Assembly (NCBI GenBank): GCA_035532215.1
Contig: DATKRK010000242.1
Coordinates: 1 to 25,039 of the forward strand
Direction of reading: 5' to 3'
DNA length: 25,039 nt
Origin: JAICIG01 sp035532215
GTDB taxonomy: Bacteria; Planctomycetota; Planctomycetia; Pirellulales; JAICIG01
The position numbers and the translations under genes were made by a program. The notes under the pieces are model-generated. The model did no database searches and was not told where the DNA came from. It was given only the letters and a program-made list of their open reading frames with translations. How positions within the stretch are numbered: position 1 is the stretch's first letter; each line of letters begins with the position of its first letter. This document shows, in pieces, positions 7,113-15,520 of the stretch.

Positions 7113-7188
7113 GGCAGACTCCAAACTGTTAGAGGGAGCAAGTAGCGAAACCACGCACTCATTACGCGCGAAATCGAGGTTTGCCGCG

Positions 7189-7208
7189 TTGCGCCCTAGG
7201 GGGCGCAA
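7189..7208. promoter_or_regulatory. Palindromic operator candidate in divergent promoter region
   Basis: A perfect inverted repeat, TTGCGCCC (7189-7196) and GGGCGCAA (7201-7208) with a 4-bp TAGG spacer, lies in the 136-bp gap between the minus-strand conjugation cassette and the plus-strand TPR unit. Its size fits a dimeric helix-turn-helix regulator. No clear -35/-10 pair was identified for either direction. Confidence 0.45.
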
Positions 7209-7248
7209 ATTCCGCAAGAATTGACGAAGCGTTCCGACGGGGGGTAAC

Positions 7249-7527
7249 ATGCCGTTGTTGGTTTCCCGCGAGCAAATCGAAGGCTTTCTACTCGGCCAAG
7301 AGTTGGCCGAAGAAGTCGTGCATGAAATTGATCGCGGGCTGGACGATCCCGACAGCGAAGTATCGCGGCTATGCCGGGAATACAGCCAGCTCACCCGGTT
7401 GATATTTGACCCAGGAGGGCCGCTGTTCTGCGAGTCGCGAAGTGAAGGCGCAGACCGGGAGATTGCAGGACGAGATTTAGGTAGGGATTCGGATGGCCCA
7501 GAACAACGAACAGGATGCGGTCTTTGA
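7249..7527 (+). CDS. Small protein with FDPxGPLF module
   Basis: The first gene of the plus-strand unit encodes 92 aa. Residues 7-60 form a helical module ending in LTRLIFDPGGPLF; about 34 of 54 positions are identical to the N-terminus of the TPR protein encoded two genes downstream. The remaining tail is polar and unstructured-looking. The ATG at 7249 has a G-rich ribosome binding site. Its 3' end overlaps the next gene by 35 bp. I do not recognise the domain. Its repetition in two proteins of one operon suggests an interaction or adaptor module, so this protein may be a stand-alone partner, competitor or truncated copy of the TPR protein. Confidence 0.65.
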   Translation: MPLLVSREQIEGFLLGQELAEEVVHEIDRGLDDPDSEVSRLCREYSQLTRLIFDPGGPLFCESRSEGADREIAGRDLGRDSDGPEQRTGCGL

Positions 7528-8149
7528 CCTTGACCACGCCGATCTTGTTGCGGTCCGTCAAGCCTTCTACGAGGGGCTGGGCCGCAGCTGCCTGAACGCC
7601 GCTTGGTCCGATCTTAACGCGGTTCGCAGTACGACGGATGAATTCTTAGGAAGACCACTTCCGAAGCGGGGAGTCAGCCAATTGAAGATCGCCACAGCGA
7701 TTGACCGCAGTACGGGCGAGATTTGTCGTTGGCTGCAAGGGCAATCGCCGGAATGGGCCAACCTCATGGTCGTGATGCTGGTTCTCGACGCTGCCTGGGA
7801 CGATCTCCGCGAATTGCCCGCGAAAATGGATCGCAAACGCGGCGGCTATCAGCGTGCGTTGTTCTACATTCGGCGACATCTACTCGGCGATGACTCGAAA
7901 GAACTGCTGCCGCCGACGCTTGTCAATCTTCGTAGTCTGGAAGCACTGTTCAACCACGAACAATGGGCGGCGGCGCGGCGCATCGCCCGGCGGCGTTCCG
8001 AGCTGCTCGCCTTGGTCGCGGCAGAACAAAACATCGACCCATCTGTTATGGACGCCTCGGACCAGACCTGGGGGATGGCGTTCTCGATCCTGCAACGGAC
8101 TTATCTTCATTCCATTGATGTCGCGATATGGCGCTCACCCGCAAAGTAA
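7493..8149 (+). CDS. Helix-turn-helix-like hypothetical protein
   Basis: A 218-aa mostly helical protein of unknown family. Residues 60-83 (VSQLKIATAIDRSTGEICRW) have the spacing of a Cro/CI-type helix-turn-helix: a helix, a turn around DRST and a second helix ending in RW. The rest is rich in Leu, Ala and Arg with no visible catalytic motif. The ATG at 7493 has GGTAGGG upstream and an in-frame stop 21 nt before it. It overlaps the preceding gene by 35 bp and the TPR gene by 22 bp, so the three are probably translated as a coupled set. A regulator binding the nearby palindrome is a reasonable guess, not shown. Confidence 0.6.
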   Translation: MAQNNEQDAVFDLDHADLVAVRQAFYEGLGRSCLNAAWSDLNAVRSTTDEFLGRPLPKRGVSQLKIATAIDRSTGEICRWLQGQSPEWANLMVVMLVLDAAWDDLRELPAKMDRKRGGYQRALFYIRRHLLGDDSKELLPPTLVNLRSLEALFNHEQWAAARRIARRRSELLALVAAEQNIDPSVMDASDQTWGMAFSILQRTYLHSIDVAIWRSPAK

Positions 8150-9414
8150 TTGAAGCCTTTCTACTTGGGAAACATGTGCCCGATGAAATCGCACAGGAGA
8201 TCGATCATGCGCTGGATTATCCCGACAGCGAAGTGTCGCGGCTATGCCGCGAACGCGGCCGGATCACGCGGCTAATGTTTGATCCGGAAGGGCCGTTGTT
8301 CGGACCGACTGAAGTTGAGTTCAAGGAATCGCTTTCTGCCGACATTCGTGCATCCAACGAACTTGCCCAATCAGGAAGAGCCGACGAGGCCCTGGCTTTG
8401 CGGGGCGAGGTGTATGACCGCGCTCTTCGCGTTTGGAGCGAAGAAAATCGCGATACAGCGACCTACCTCAACGGCTTGGCGGGGCTGCATTACCGGGTTG
8501 GCGATTACGAGACCGCACAACGGATGTACGAGCAAGTCGTTGATCTGCGCAGCCGTATCATGGGCGCAGACCATACGGACACGGCCATCAGTGTGACCGG
8601 CTTGGCTCGCGTTAAGGAAGCGGTAGGGCAGTATTCCGATGCCGTTCAACTTCATCGACGAGCGCTGGCCATGATCGAAACCAACATGGGATCGGAGCAC
8701 CCGGATACGGGCGTGAACCTGAACGATCTCGGTTGCGCCCTCCAGGCTGTGGGCGAGTTCGCGGAAGCCCGTGAATGTTTTAACCGAGCCTTGGCCATCA
8801 GCCGCATCTTCGATGGGGAGGCCGATCCCAACACGGCGATTGTGCTCGGCAATCTCGGCGGCGCATTAGAATCCCTCGGCGAATGGACCGCGTCGCGGAT
8901 CGCCTACGAAGAATCTTTGGCGGTCATCACAGCCAGCCCCGACGTTGACCGGTCAACGCACCGTTGGGCGCTCGGCAACCTCGGCTCTGTGTTGAACCTA
9001 GTGGGCGACGCAACGGGCGCCGGCGAGCGGTTGCGTGAGGCGTTGGCGCTGCCGGCAAGTGTCGGCCGTGCGGACAAACTGGCGATCGCCGCCCTTCGAA
9101 ATAACCTAGGAATGCTGCTCCACTCGCAGGGAGACGAGCCGGCGGCTCGCGAGGAATACCGAGCCGCCTTGGAATCCCTGGCGGGTGGGGTCGACCACGA
9201 ACACCCGCTCATGCGGGCGATCCGATTTAACCTGGCCCGATGCGCTATCGGCGATCTTGTGCCAAGTTCTATGGACGCCACTGCGGAGTGGGCGGCTTTT
9301 CAAGCCGCCTTGGGCACGACACATCCGCCGCTCCCTCAGTTCGGCACGACCCGGATTTGGATCGTCCCCTGGGAGGGGTTTTCATTCCCGGTCATGCTGG
9401 CGCTGGCCGCCTAG
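8128..9414 (+). CDS. TPR-repeat protein with FDPxGPLF N-terminal module
   Basis: This 428-aa protein starts with the 54-residue module also found in the 92-aa protein (ending LTRL-type and FDPEGPLFGP), then has tandem tetratricopeptide repeats from about residue 110 to 385. The repeats recur every 42 residues with the kinesin-light-chain style pattern (for example TAISVTGLARVKEAVGQYSD and TGVNLNDLGCALQAVGEFAE). The last 30 residues are hydrophobic and proline-rich. No enzyme motif, signal peptide or clear membrane helix is visible. TPR arrays bind peptides or proteins; with the shared module this looks like a scaffold or sensor. The ATG at 8128 lies inside the previous gene, implying coupling. 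Confidence 0.82.
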   Translation: MALTRKVIEAFLLGKHVPDEIAQEIDHALDYPDSEVSRLCRERGRITRLMFDPEGPLFGPTEVEFKESLSADIRASNELAQSGRADEALALRGEVYDRALRVWSEENRDTATYLNGLAGLHYRVGDYETAQRMYEQVVDLRSRIMGADHTDTAISVTGLARVKEAVGQYSDAVQLHRRALAMIETNMGSEHPDTGVNLNDLGCALQAVGEFAEARECFNRALAISRIFDGEADPNTAIVLGNLGGALESLGEWTASRIAYEESLAVITASPDVDRSTHRWALGNLGSVLNLVGDATGAGERLREALALPASVGRADKLAIAALRNNLGMLLHSQGDEPAAREEYRAALESLAGGVDHEHPLMRAIRFNLARCAIGDLVPSSMDATAEWAAFQAALGTTHPPLPQFGTTRIWIVPWEGFSFPVMLALAA

Positions 9415-9434
9415 ATCGGCAGCCGCCGATTTTA
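9415..9434 (+). terminator. Weak terminator after TPR gene
   Basis: ATCGGC (9415-9420) and GCCGAT (9425-9430) form a 6-bp stem with a 4-nt loop, followed by TTTT. It begins right after the TPR stop codon. The short stem makes it a weak candidate. Confidence 0.45.
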
Positions 9435-9746
9435 GGATTTGTGCCACTTGGTTCTCTTGGTGGTCCGGCAGGCCAAGACGACTAGAAAGGAAGGAAAATG
9501 AGAGAGGAAGGAAGGAATATAGATGCTCGCCGTCCAGCGACGAATGCGAGGTGGCGACGCGCAGCGTTCTACCTGGCGGAGTCACTACCATGAGAGCGGC
9601 TATTCTTCCTGGCGGGGTGCGGGATTTTCGGTAAACAAAACATCCCACACCCACAACCAACAAATTCGTGGGGGGGGCGACTTCACGGCCGCGCGAGCGG
9701 CCGATCCGCAGCGAGCGGTCGGCTACGCCGCGAGCAAGGATGGGGT

Positions 9747-9768
9747 GCCGGGGTCGCGTGACCCCGGC
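9747..9768. repeat. Perfect 9-bp hairpin with tetraloop
   Basis: GCCGGGGTC (9747-9755) and GACCCCGGC (9760-9768) form a perfect stem around GCGT. There is no T-run, so it is not a typical intrinsic terminator. Its right arm overlaps the left arm of the longer inverted repeat at 9762-9878. Confidence 0.7.
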
Positions 9769-9878
9769 TGCTTTCGGTGACCGGAATCGAGGTCTGGAAC
9801 GACCGAGCAATGGGCGGGAAAGGGCGAGCGAAGCGAGCCTATCCGCCAACCCCACGCAGACACCGAAAGCAGCCGGGG
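9762..9878. repeat. 18-bp perfect inverted repeat, 81-bp spacer
   Basis: CCCCGGCTGCTTTCGGTG (9762-9779) is repeated as its exact reverse complement at 9861-9878. The two arms could form a long stem, competing with the 9747-9768 hairpin. A perfect 18-bp match is unlikely by chance even at this GC content. It may be a miniature element, an intergenic repeat or a structured RNA. Confidence 0.7.
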
Positions 9879-10082
9879 GCCAAAGAGCACCGCGAATTGA
9901 GCCACCGGCGCCACCGAAGTCGCAGCAGGGAAACAACTTACAGCCGCTGTTCACAGCCACGCACGATTTCGCGGCCCGAAGGCCCTCGCGAAGGTGCTCA
10001 CGAATGGCTTGACGAAGGAAAGGCCGCTCGACGTGCGATGGCGTTCACTTTGCTCGGTGGGCAGGCGAGTAAGCGCGCCGGG

Positions 10083-10790
10083 TCATGCCGGCCGATTGAT
10101 GATTTCTACATAGAGGCTTTCGTCGTTTCGGACCGGAACATCGAGCATCGCGACTTCTGCGTCACGGCCTTGCCGATATGCGGTCTGAGTGACGGCATGA
10201 TGCGGAAACCCAGCCGCAGTGGCGGCGTGAAGAATTTCTTCGACGTCGTAGATCCAGCGATGGCCCCACAGATAAAAAATCTGGTTTACCATCCAAGCTT
10301 TACGGGATGGTTGTCGCTGCGAGGTTAGTTTGCGCAGCCGCTCTTGGTGCATTTCAAAAAATGCCCCCGAGGGGTCGCAGTAGCCCTCCGTGTACTTCAG
10401 CAAGTCTGGCGTGCTCAGGCGAACAAACCCGCCCGGCGACAATATCCGGCGCATCTCGGCCAGCCAAGCGATCGCCTCGTCGGGCGAAATGTGCTCGATG
10501 AAGTGCTCCGCGTAGACCCAGTCGACCGAGCCGTCTTCTAGCGGAAACGGCCGTGTGGCGTCATGACGCAGGTACAAATAACGTTCATCGCAGAGACTCA
10601 CCTTGCCGGGCGGAGCTTCGTTCCCTTGAGCGTCCGCGATCGCTGCAATGTCCGTATTCAGGCAGGCGGCTTTAAGGCGCCGGCCGCTTCCGCAATTAAG
10701 ACCGCGGGCTCCGAAATCCGTCAGCCAGCGACGCGATAAGCGGTCCGGATTGCGAAGCGTCCGCAACGCAAGCGGGTTGAGTGAACACAA
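10083..10790 (-). CDS. Class I SAM-dependent methyltransferase
   Basis: This 235-aa protein has the order of a class I methyltransferase (Methyltransf_11 type): motif I LNCGSGRR at 31-38, an acidic NTDI at the end of strand 2, the DWVYAEHFIEHI segment and the EMRRILSPGGFVRL motif after it. The substrate is unknown; in this setting a sugar or glycan precursor is likely. The frame has no ATG near its 5' end. A TTG at 10790 is used because an in-frame TAG lies directly upstream and GGAG is 10 nt before it. It is the last gene of the minus-strand glycan cluster. Confidence 0.82.
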   Translation of the reverse strand: MCSLNPLALRTLRNPDRLSRRWLTDFGARGLNCGSGRRLKAACLNTDIAAIADAQGNEAPPGKVSLCDERYLYLRHDATRPFPLEDGSVDWVYAEHFIEHISPDEAIAWLAEMRRILSPGGFVRLSTPDLLKYTEGYCDPSGAFFEMHQERLRKLTSQRQPSRKAWMVNQIFYLWGHRWIYDVEEILHAATAAGFPHHAVTQTAYRQGRDAEVAMLDVPVRNDESLYVEIINRPA

Positions 10791-10857
10791 TGTCTAGGCG
10801 CTCCTCGGCAAGTTCAGGAAACCTATTCCCCTTCATACCGTCGTGCGGCGAACTCCG

Positions 10858-11724
10858 TCAATCGTCGAAGATCGGCAACTGCGTGCCGACGCGGCCCAGA
10901 TACCGCGCGCCGTAGTGCTGAATCTCCAAGAACGCGGCGTGTTCGCGGGCCGGCTTGTAGATTTTGAAGGTCCGCATGATGCCCAAGGTCGCCGCGCTTT
11001 CCAGCGGTCCGACGAAGCTTGCGTCGCGATCGAGAAAGTAAGCCTGCGCCGCCCAGCGGGCCATCTGGGCGGCGTTGAGGAAGTAGCAACCTGAGTGCGG
11101 ATTGCTGGCAGGCAGAAACAAGATCGCCACATTCAATGCTTCGGCGGCGATCTCGGGAATCGAGCCCAGGTCGCGAAACCACGAGTAATTGCCCGCCTTC
11201 AAATCGCCGTCGATATAGACCTTGCGGGCGACGACGTGGCTCAACATTTCGTAGCGGTTTGGCTGCAACAGGCAATCGTCGCCCGCCAGGCGGTTGAACC
11301 ATGCGAGCTTGAAGAAGAACCAAGGATCGGTCAGAAGCAAATCGTCTTCCAGGTAGCAGTAATAGTCGAATCGACCCAGCGAATCGCGAAACGCCTGTTG
11401 GCATTCGTAGCCTAAGAGCGCCGGCTCAGCCGACGAAGTCCGATGCAGGTAGCATCGCCCCGAGATCGGGGTTTGGGCCAGCAGATGGCGGTCGCCGGTA
11501 GTGCAGACGACAATTTCGATTTCGTGCCGTTGCGACTGGTTTGCCGGCACGACGACGCGCCGCGCAATATCGATCTGCCTCTGCTCCTGCCCGAAGACAT
11601 GGTGCAGCGACGCCAAACAGGCCGCCAGCGCCTGCACGCGAGGCCGCGGGTCGGCCGCCAGCGAACCATGCCGGCCTCCTCCCGTCGGGTCGAAGTAGTG
11701 CGGAATGGCGAACAGGATTTTCAT
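10858..11724 (-). CDS. Putative GT-A-type glycosyltransferase
   Basis: A 288-aa protein opening with MKILFAIPHYF and containing an EIEIVVCTTGDRH strand, then YYCYLEDDLLLTDPWFF, where EDD at 126-128 stands in the position of the metal-binding DxD motif of GT-A glycosyltransferases. A HSGCYFLNAAQM segment follows. It was not matched to a specific CAZy family. It lies 43 bp after the larger glycosyltransferase gene and 67 bp before the methyltransferase, within one cluster. Likely role is a sugar-transfer step in surface glycan synthesis; donor and acceptor are not readable. Confidence 0.65.
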   Translation of the reverse strand: MKILFAIPHYFDPTGGGRHGSLAADPRPRVQALAACLASLHHVFGQEQRQIDIARRVVVPANQSQRHEIEIVVCTTGDRHLLAQTPISGRCYLHRTSSAEPALLGYECQQAFRDSLGRFDYYCYLEDDLLLTDPWFFFKLAWFNRLAGDDCLLQPNRYEMLSHVVARKVYIDGDLKAGNYSWFRDLGSIPEIAAEALNVAILFLPASNPHSGCYFLNAAQMARWAAQAYFLDRDASFVGPLESAATLGIMRTFKIYKPAREHAAFLEIQHYGARYLGRVGTQLPIFDD

Positions 11725-11767
11725 CGTTGGCTCAGATCATTCGTGATCCGCAGTATCCAGCCTTACC

Positions 11768-13087
11768 TCATGCTCGGCCGCATGAGGCATAGTCGCCGTC
11801 CAGCGCCCGCTTCAATGCGTCGTAAGCCAGCTTGGCCTCGGCTTCCATTCCAGGTGCGCTGCGCCGAATAAAATCCTCTAGGGTCAGTTGCCGCACGACC
11901 GTCATTGGCAACCCCGACAAGAGGCTCTGCAATATCTGCCTCGCGCCGTGATCGCCGCGCTCGTCGGCGGGGCGGAACTCCGCACGCTCCACGAATACGG
12001 CTCCCGAAGCGCCGCGTGCCAGCGTCAATGACAGATCCCTGTTGGGTTCGCGGCGATGGTTATCCTCCGCGCGGCGTCTGGGAGCGGGTCGATCCGGTCT
12101 GGGGGCAGGACCGCAAAGCTTGCGGTAGACGTCCGAGCGCAACAACGCTTCACAAAACGCCCGTTGCGAAAACTGGTCTTTCGGCAAGGCGCACAAATGC
12201 TCATGCGCCGCCAGGACGGTCGCCAACCGTGCGAGCTTCGCGGATGCTTCTTCGAGGGTGGAAAAATACAGCGGATAGTCCCGCCCAAGATACTCTTCGA
12301 TCGCGGGCAGACGATTGACGAGCAACGGGGTGTTTCGGACGATGCACTCGATGACGGCGTTGTTCGCGCTGCTGTCGATCAAGTGACAAAAGACCACGTT
12401 CCGAGAAAGCAGTTGATCGTATTCATCGTTCGAGACGAAAGGAACCGTGGCCACGCTGCTCTGCTCCGCCTCGGTCAGAGCGATGCGCGAGCGCTCGCGC
12501 CGCAGCATGTTCTCGAAATATCGGTGCGATACGGCCAACATCAGCTTGCGATAATGACCGGCTCGCAGTTGAAAGATCGAATGCAGCCGGCGCAGCCACC
12601 AACCGACTTGGATTACGGACGGCTGAGGGTTCGCCAGAAACGCGTCTTGGGAGAACTGAAGCCGCGGAACGTCGGTGGGATGCACCAAGGCGCATACCGG
12701 GACTGAGATCCGTTGCGACAGCCAATCGGCCAGGTATTTCGACAGAGTGAACATGCCCAGGCAATTCGGCAGACTTTCGCGGAAAGAACCGCGCGCCAGG
12801 ATCGCTTGCGGCGAATTCTGATAATCGTGCCAGCGAGGGACGCCGGGCGGATTGTGGAACACGCCCAGCCACGGTTCCCGATAGGGGATCCGGCCCCGGC
12901 GGCATTCTGCCTTCTCGAACCAACTGAAGGTCCGCTCGATAAAGCTGTCGAACAAGATACCCTGCGGATCGTGCAGAGGGGCCAACGCCTCCAGGGCGAA
13001 GGCCCATCCCGAGCGGTGGTTAAGAACCGGCTGGCGCGTCGGATCGATATTGAGCCGCGGTCCGCCGAGGTTCGAGTCCAGGACCAT
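11768..13087 (-). CDS. Putative glycosyltransferase (GT-B-like)
   Basis: A 439-aa protein with a GVFHNPPGVPRW segment, then a FTLSKYLADWL segment and VHPTDVP, resembling the inter-domain part of GT-B enzymes that scan for a partner at the cell envelope. A second half has VVFCHLIDSSANNAVIECIVRNTPLLVNRLPAIEEYLG, typical of the nucleotide-sugar-binding C-terminal domain (an E followed by a conserved N/P loop). The C-terminal 100 residues are charged and may be disordered. The ATG at 13087 has GGAGG upstream, and that site is inside the last codons of the fusion gene, giving a 4-bp arrangement with translational coupling. The sugar is unknown. Confidence 0.68.
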   Translation of the reverse strand: MVLDSNLGGPRLNIDPTRQPVLNHRSGWAFALEALAPLHDPQGILFDSFIERTFSWFEKAECRRGRIPYREPWLGVFHNPPGVPRWHDYQNSPQAILARGSFRESLPNCLGMFTLSKYLADWLSQRISVPVCALVHPTDVPRLQFSQDAFLANPQPSVIQVGWWLRRLHSIFQLRAGHYRKLMLAVSHRYFENMLRRERSRIALTEAEQSSVATVPFVSNDEYDQLLSRNVVFCHLIDSSANNAVIECIVRNTPLLVNRLPAIEEYLGRDYPLYFSTLEEASAKLARLATVLAAHEHLCALPKDQFSQRAFCEALLRSDVYRKLCGPAPRPDRPAPRRRAEDNHRREPNRDLSLTLARGASGAVFVERAEFRPADERGDHGARQILQSLLSGLPMTVVRQLTLEDFIRRSAPGMEAEAKLAYDALKRALDGDYASCGRA

Positions 13088-13089
13088 TT

Positions 13090-14652
13090 TTATCCTCCGT
13101 GGTCATGGGCGATGATCGCGGACTTGGAGCTAGCCGCCGCCGCTGCAAGGTCTGTCTCGCCGCGTGCGGCTTTGTTCGAGTCGCGGGCGTCCGCTGACGA
13201 ACCAGCGCAAGATTTCCCGCCATAGGGCGCGCCGGCAAGAAATTGTTGGAGTCGCGGGAAATCCATCACTCGCAGGAGCTCCTTTCGGCGCCCCTGGTAA
13301 GTCTCCCAAGTGAGTTCGGGAACGGCCGCGAGCGCATCGGAATTGGGCCGAGGCAAGACCACCCCGAGTCCCCAATCGGCGTCCAACACGGCTATGTCGC
13401 AGTTTGGTCGGCGGCGCAACTCGACCACCGCTTTCCACACGTCTCCGGTCCAATCTCTTTCCAGCGGGCGTCGTGCTTGGTGTTCTCGGCGCGTGGGAAG
13501 GCAATCGTGCAGCACAATGCACCCGCCCGCGCGCAAGCACCCCAGCGAGTTCTGCACGTCGCGAAGGACTTGTTCGCACAGATGCAGCCCATCGATGAAC
13601 ACCAGATCGAACGGTTCCTGATTGATTCGAAAGAACTCGTCCGAATTCATGCGCAGCGTCCCGCCGCTGCATGGATCGACGCCGACTTTGTGCTCGGCCG
13701 CGACGGCATGGAAGGTCTGGTCTCCCCCGCAACCGATCTCAAGATAGGACTGGTAACCACGAGTTCCAATCAAGTAATTGAGCAATTGCAGGCGATTTTT
13801 TGGGCAAAGGCGCAGGCCGGGAACATCATCTACCGCCGGCCCGCGGCACAGTTCGACGTTGAGGGCCTCTGTTAAGGCGACATACTCTTGGGTCCATCGC
13901 AGCGGCTCGGGGATGTTCGTCGTCCGCCGCATCAAGTGCGGCACGTTCCGCATGAAGTGCGAACGATCGACCAACGGCTTCAGGTTCGTGCAAGAAGCCA
14001 GCGATTTGTTCGAGGCGCTCAAGGGGCGATCGACGAAACAGCGTTCGAACCCTGCCTGATGGAAGGTTTTTCCGGCCGACCAGTGAAAGGCCAGCACGCG
14101 CGGCTTCAATTGCGCGTTGCACTTGGCCAAGCCAGCGCGAGTCAAGGCATAGCCGTTCGTCGCAAAATCCGCATCCCATTTCCGAACAATCAAACGCTCC
14201 TGATGCGCCGACTGCTCAAAGCGGTCTTGAAACGGGACTGGGCGGTACAGCCCGTCGGGCCAGTGAAACGCATCGACGCCCGGCCGCCAACGTCGCCGCA
14301 AGACTTCCGCAATCTCGGGATGAAACCAGTCGTCATCGTCGACCGGAAGCACGATATACGGATCCGAGGCATCGAGCATCGCGACCAACTCCGGGCGACG
14401 CACGATCAGATCCAAATTGCGAACACGGGTCCAACTGAGTTCGGCGATCTCCTTGAGCCGCTGCCGATAGGCGAAATACGACATGGCGAAGGTGCGATTC
14501 CAAATCCGGATCGCTTGCAAGAATCCGGCTTTTTGCTCCGCGCTCATGCCGCGCGCCGAGTTGGAGAATTGCTCTTGCTGCAGAAAGCGGTCCTCGGTCA
14601 TCGTCCGCCAATCGATGTTGGTCCGCACGTGCAGCGCTACCGGAATGGACAC
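13090..14652 (-). CDS. Glycosyltransferase-methyltransferase fusion
   Basis: The start is GTG at 14652, with GGAGG 6 nt upstream; a longer frame upstream is a shadow of the sulfotransferase gene. The 520-aa product has two parts. Residues 1-230 look like a GT-A glycosyltransferase, with YIVLPVDDDDWFHPEI carrying DDDD at 105-108 and an acceptor-side ATNGYAL segment. Residues 300-390 are a class I methyltransferase of the Methyltransf_24 type: YLEIGCGGDQTF, then FDLVFIDGLHLCEQV and GGCIVLHDCLP. The tail (about 480-520) is Ala/Ser-rich. One protein could thus transfer a sugar and methylate it. The joint of the domains (about 235-295) looks continuous, with no sign of a frameshift. Confidence 0.75.
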   Translation of the reverse strand: MSIPVALHVRTNIDWRTMTEDRFLQQEQFSNSARGMSAEQKAGFLQAIRIWNRTFAMSYFAYRQRLKEIAELSWTRVRNLDLIVRRPELVAMLDASDPYIVLPVDDDDWFHPEIAEVLRRRWRPGVDAFHWPDGLYRPVPFQDRFEQSAHQERLIVRKWDADFATNGYALTRAGLAKCNAQLKPRVLAFHWSAGKTFHQAGFERCFVDRPLSASNKSLASCTNLKPLVDRSHFMRNVPHLMRRTTNIPEPLRWTQEYVALTEALNVELCRGPAVDDVPGLRLCPKNRLQLLNYLIGTRGYQSYLEIGCGGDQTFHAVAAEHKVGVDPCSGGTLRMNSDEFFRINQEPFDLVFIDGLHLCEQVLRDVQNSLGCLRAGGCIVLHDCLPTRREHQARRPLERDWTGDVWKAVVELRRRPNCDIAVLDADWGLGVVLPRPNSDALAAVPELTWETYQGRRKELLRVMDFPRLQQFLAGAPYGGKSCAGSSADARDSNKAARGETDLAAAAASSKSAIIAHDHGG

Positions 14653-14701
14653 GTTATCCTCCTTCTTGCGCGGCTCGGTCCGCTTCGGACCTCGCCCCGA
14701 T

Positions 14702-15511
14702 TCATTCCTCGAAAAACGTTTCCCACGCCGACGCGCGAAACTGATCTTTGAGTTCGTCGTAGTTGACGATGGCCTCGCGAAGCGTCCGATTCTCGAGTTT
14801 GGCCAACCGCAGGTCCGGCATCGGCTCGTCGGGAACCTCGACGAAATGCTGCAGGATTCGCCAATGGGACGCCAAGTCTCGAATAAGATCCTCGTAGGTG
14901 AAGTGGAGCGAGCTCCCGGCCGTCGCGGCGAGCGCCGAGAGTTCCGTCTCGACGAGGCGTGAATGCTCGAAGACATGCAGCAACTCTTTCGCGGCGAACT
15001 GCACGCGGGGCCGCGGACGACGCAGCGAAGCGTCGGCAATGTGCCACTGCTTGAGACGGTCGGCCGTCACATGGGAAAGATATTGGCTCAGCAGGTTCCC
15101 GCGGGTCAGCACCACGACGCGCAGATTGGGAAATCGCTGCCGGAGCTGCTCTTGGAGCGATGGAAACGGGCCGTCTCGTTTCAATTGATAGTGCAGCACC
15201 TTAAAGCCGACCGCGCCGATGCGGTCCGCGTACCCGTCGTGCCACACGTACTGGTCCAGCAGCATCTTTTCGGAGACCGTTGTCAGGGAGGCCAGATCCG
15301 GACGTCGCGGCGCCTTATCATGATCGAACGTGTCGAGCCAATAGCGCAGCGACCGAGCGCGGTCCCTGCCGTGACGAAATTCCGCCTGAAAATTCACGTT
15401 GAACAATTCCTGATAGTCGACGATGCAGGAATGCCCCCGCAGCATCCTGGTTAGGATCGTCGATCCAGTGCGGCCGTGCGATAACACGATGTACTTGCGA
15501 TAGGGCTTCAC
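14702..15511 (-). CDS. Sulfotransferase (Stf0-like)
   Basis: Sulfotransferases move sulfate from PAPS to a hydroxyl. This 269-aa protein has the 5'-phosphosulfate-binding loop SHGRTGSTIL at 11-20, and the 3'-phosphate-binding block VVVLTRGNLLSQYLS at 132-146 with R137 and S142. The length and order fit bacterial Stf0-type or carbohydrate sulfotransferases. The start is GTG at 15511, 9 bp after the stop of the upstream gene, with no strong ribosome binding site, so coupling is likely. Its place between glycosyltransferase genes suggests sulfation of a cell-surface or exported polysaccharide, which is common in marine planctomycetes; the substrate is inferred. Confidence 0.82.
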   Translation of the reverse strand: MKPYRKYIVLSHGRTGSTILTRMLRGHSCIVDYQELFNVNFQAEFRHGRDRARSLRYWLDTFDHDKAPRRPDLASLTTVSEKMLLDQYVWHDGYADRIGAVGFKVLHYQLKRDGPFPSLQEQLRQRFPNLRVVVLTRGNLLSQYLSHVTADRLKQWHIADASLRRPRPRVQFAAKELLHVFEHSRLVETELSALAATAGSSLHFTYEDLIRDLASHWRILQHFVEVPDEPMPDLRLAKLENRTLREAIVNYDELKDQFRASAWETFFEE

Positions 15512-15520
15512 CGGACCGGC

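Larger units (their letters stand above)
9435..10082. other. Non-coding region between the two blocks
   Basis: No frame here looks like a protein. Visible items are an almost unbroken polypurine tract at about 9483-9521, a run of eight G at 9670-9677, GGCCGC-GCGA-GCGGCC near 9690, and the inverted repeats listed separately at 9747-9878. No promoter, tRNA or attachment site could be recognised. The position between the transfer-type block and the glycan cluster makes it a candidate boundary. Confidence 0.5.

Noticed and set aside
9382..9960. Minus-strand 192-codon frame in the region-3 gap
   Set aside because: Low-complexity composition, crosses the inverted repeats and polypurine tract, overlaps the end of the TPR gene and has no ribosome binding site.
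14653..15039. N-terminal extension of the glycosyltransferase-methyltransferase frame
   Set aside because: Ser/Arg-rich shadow of the sulfotransferase gene. The GTG at 14652 has a GGAGG site.
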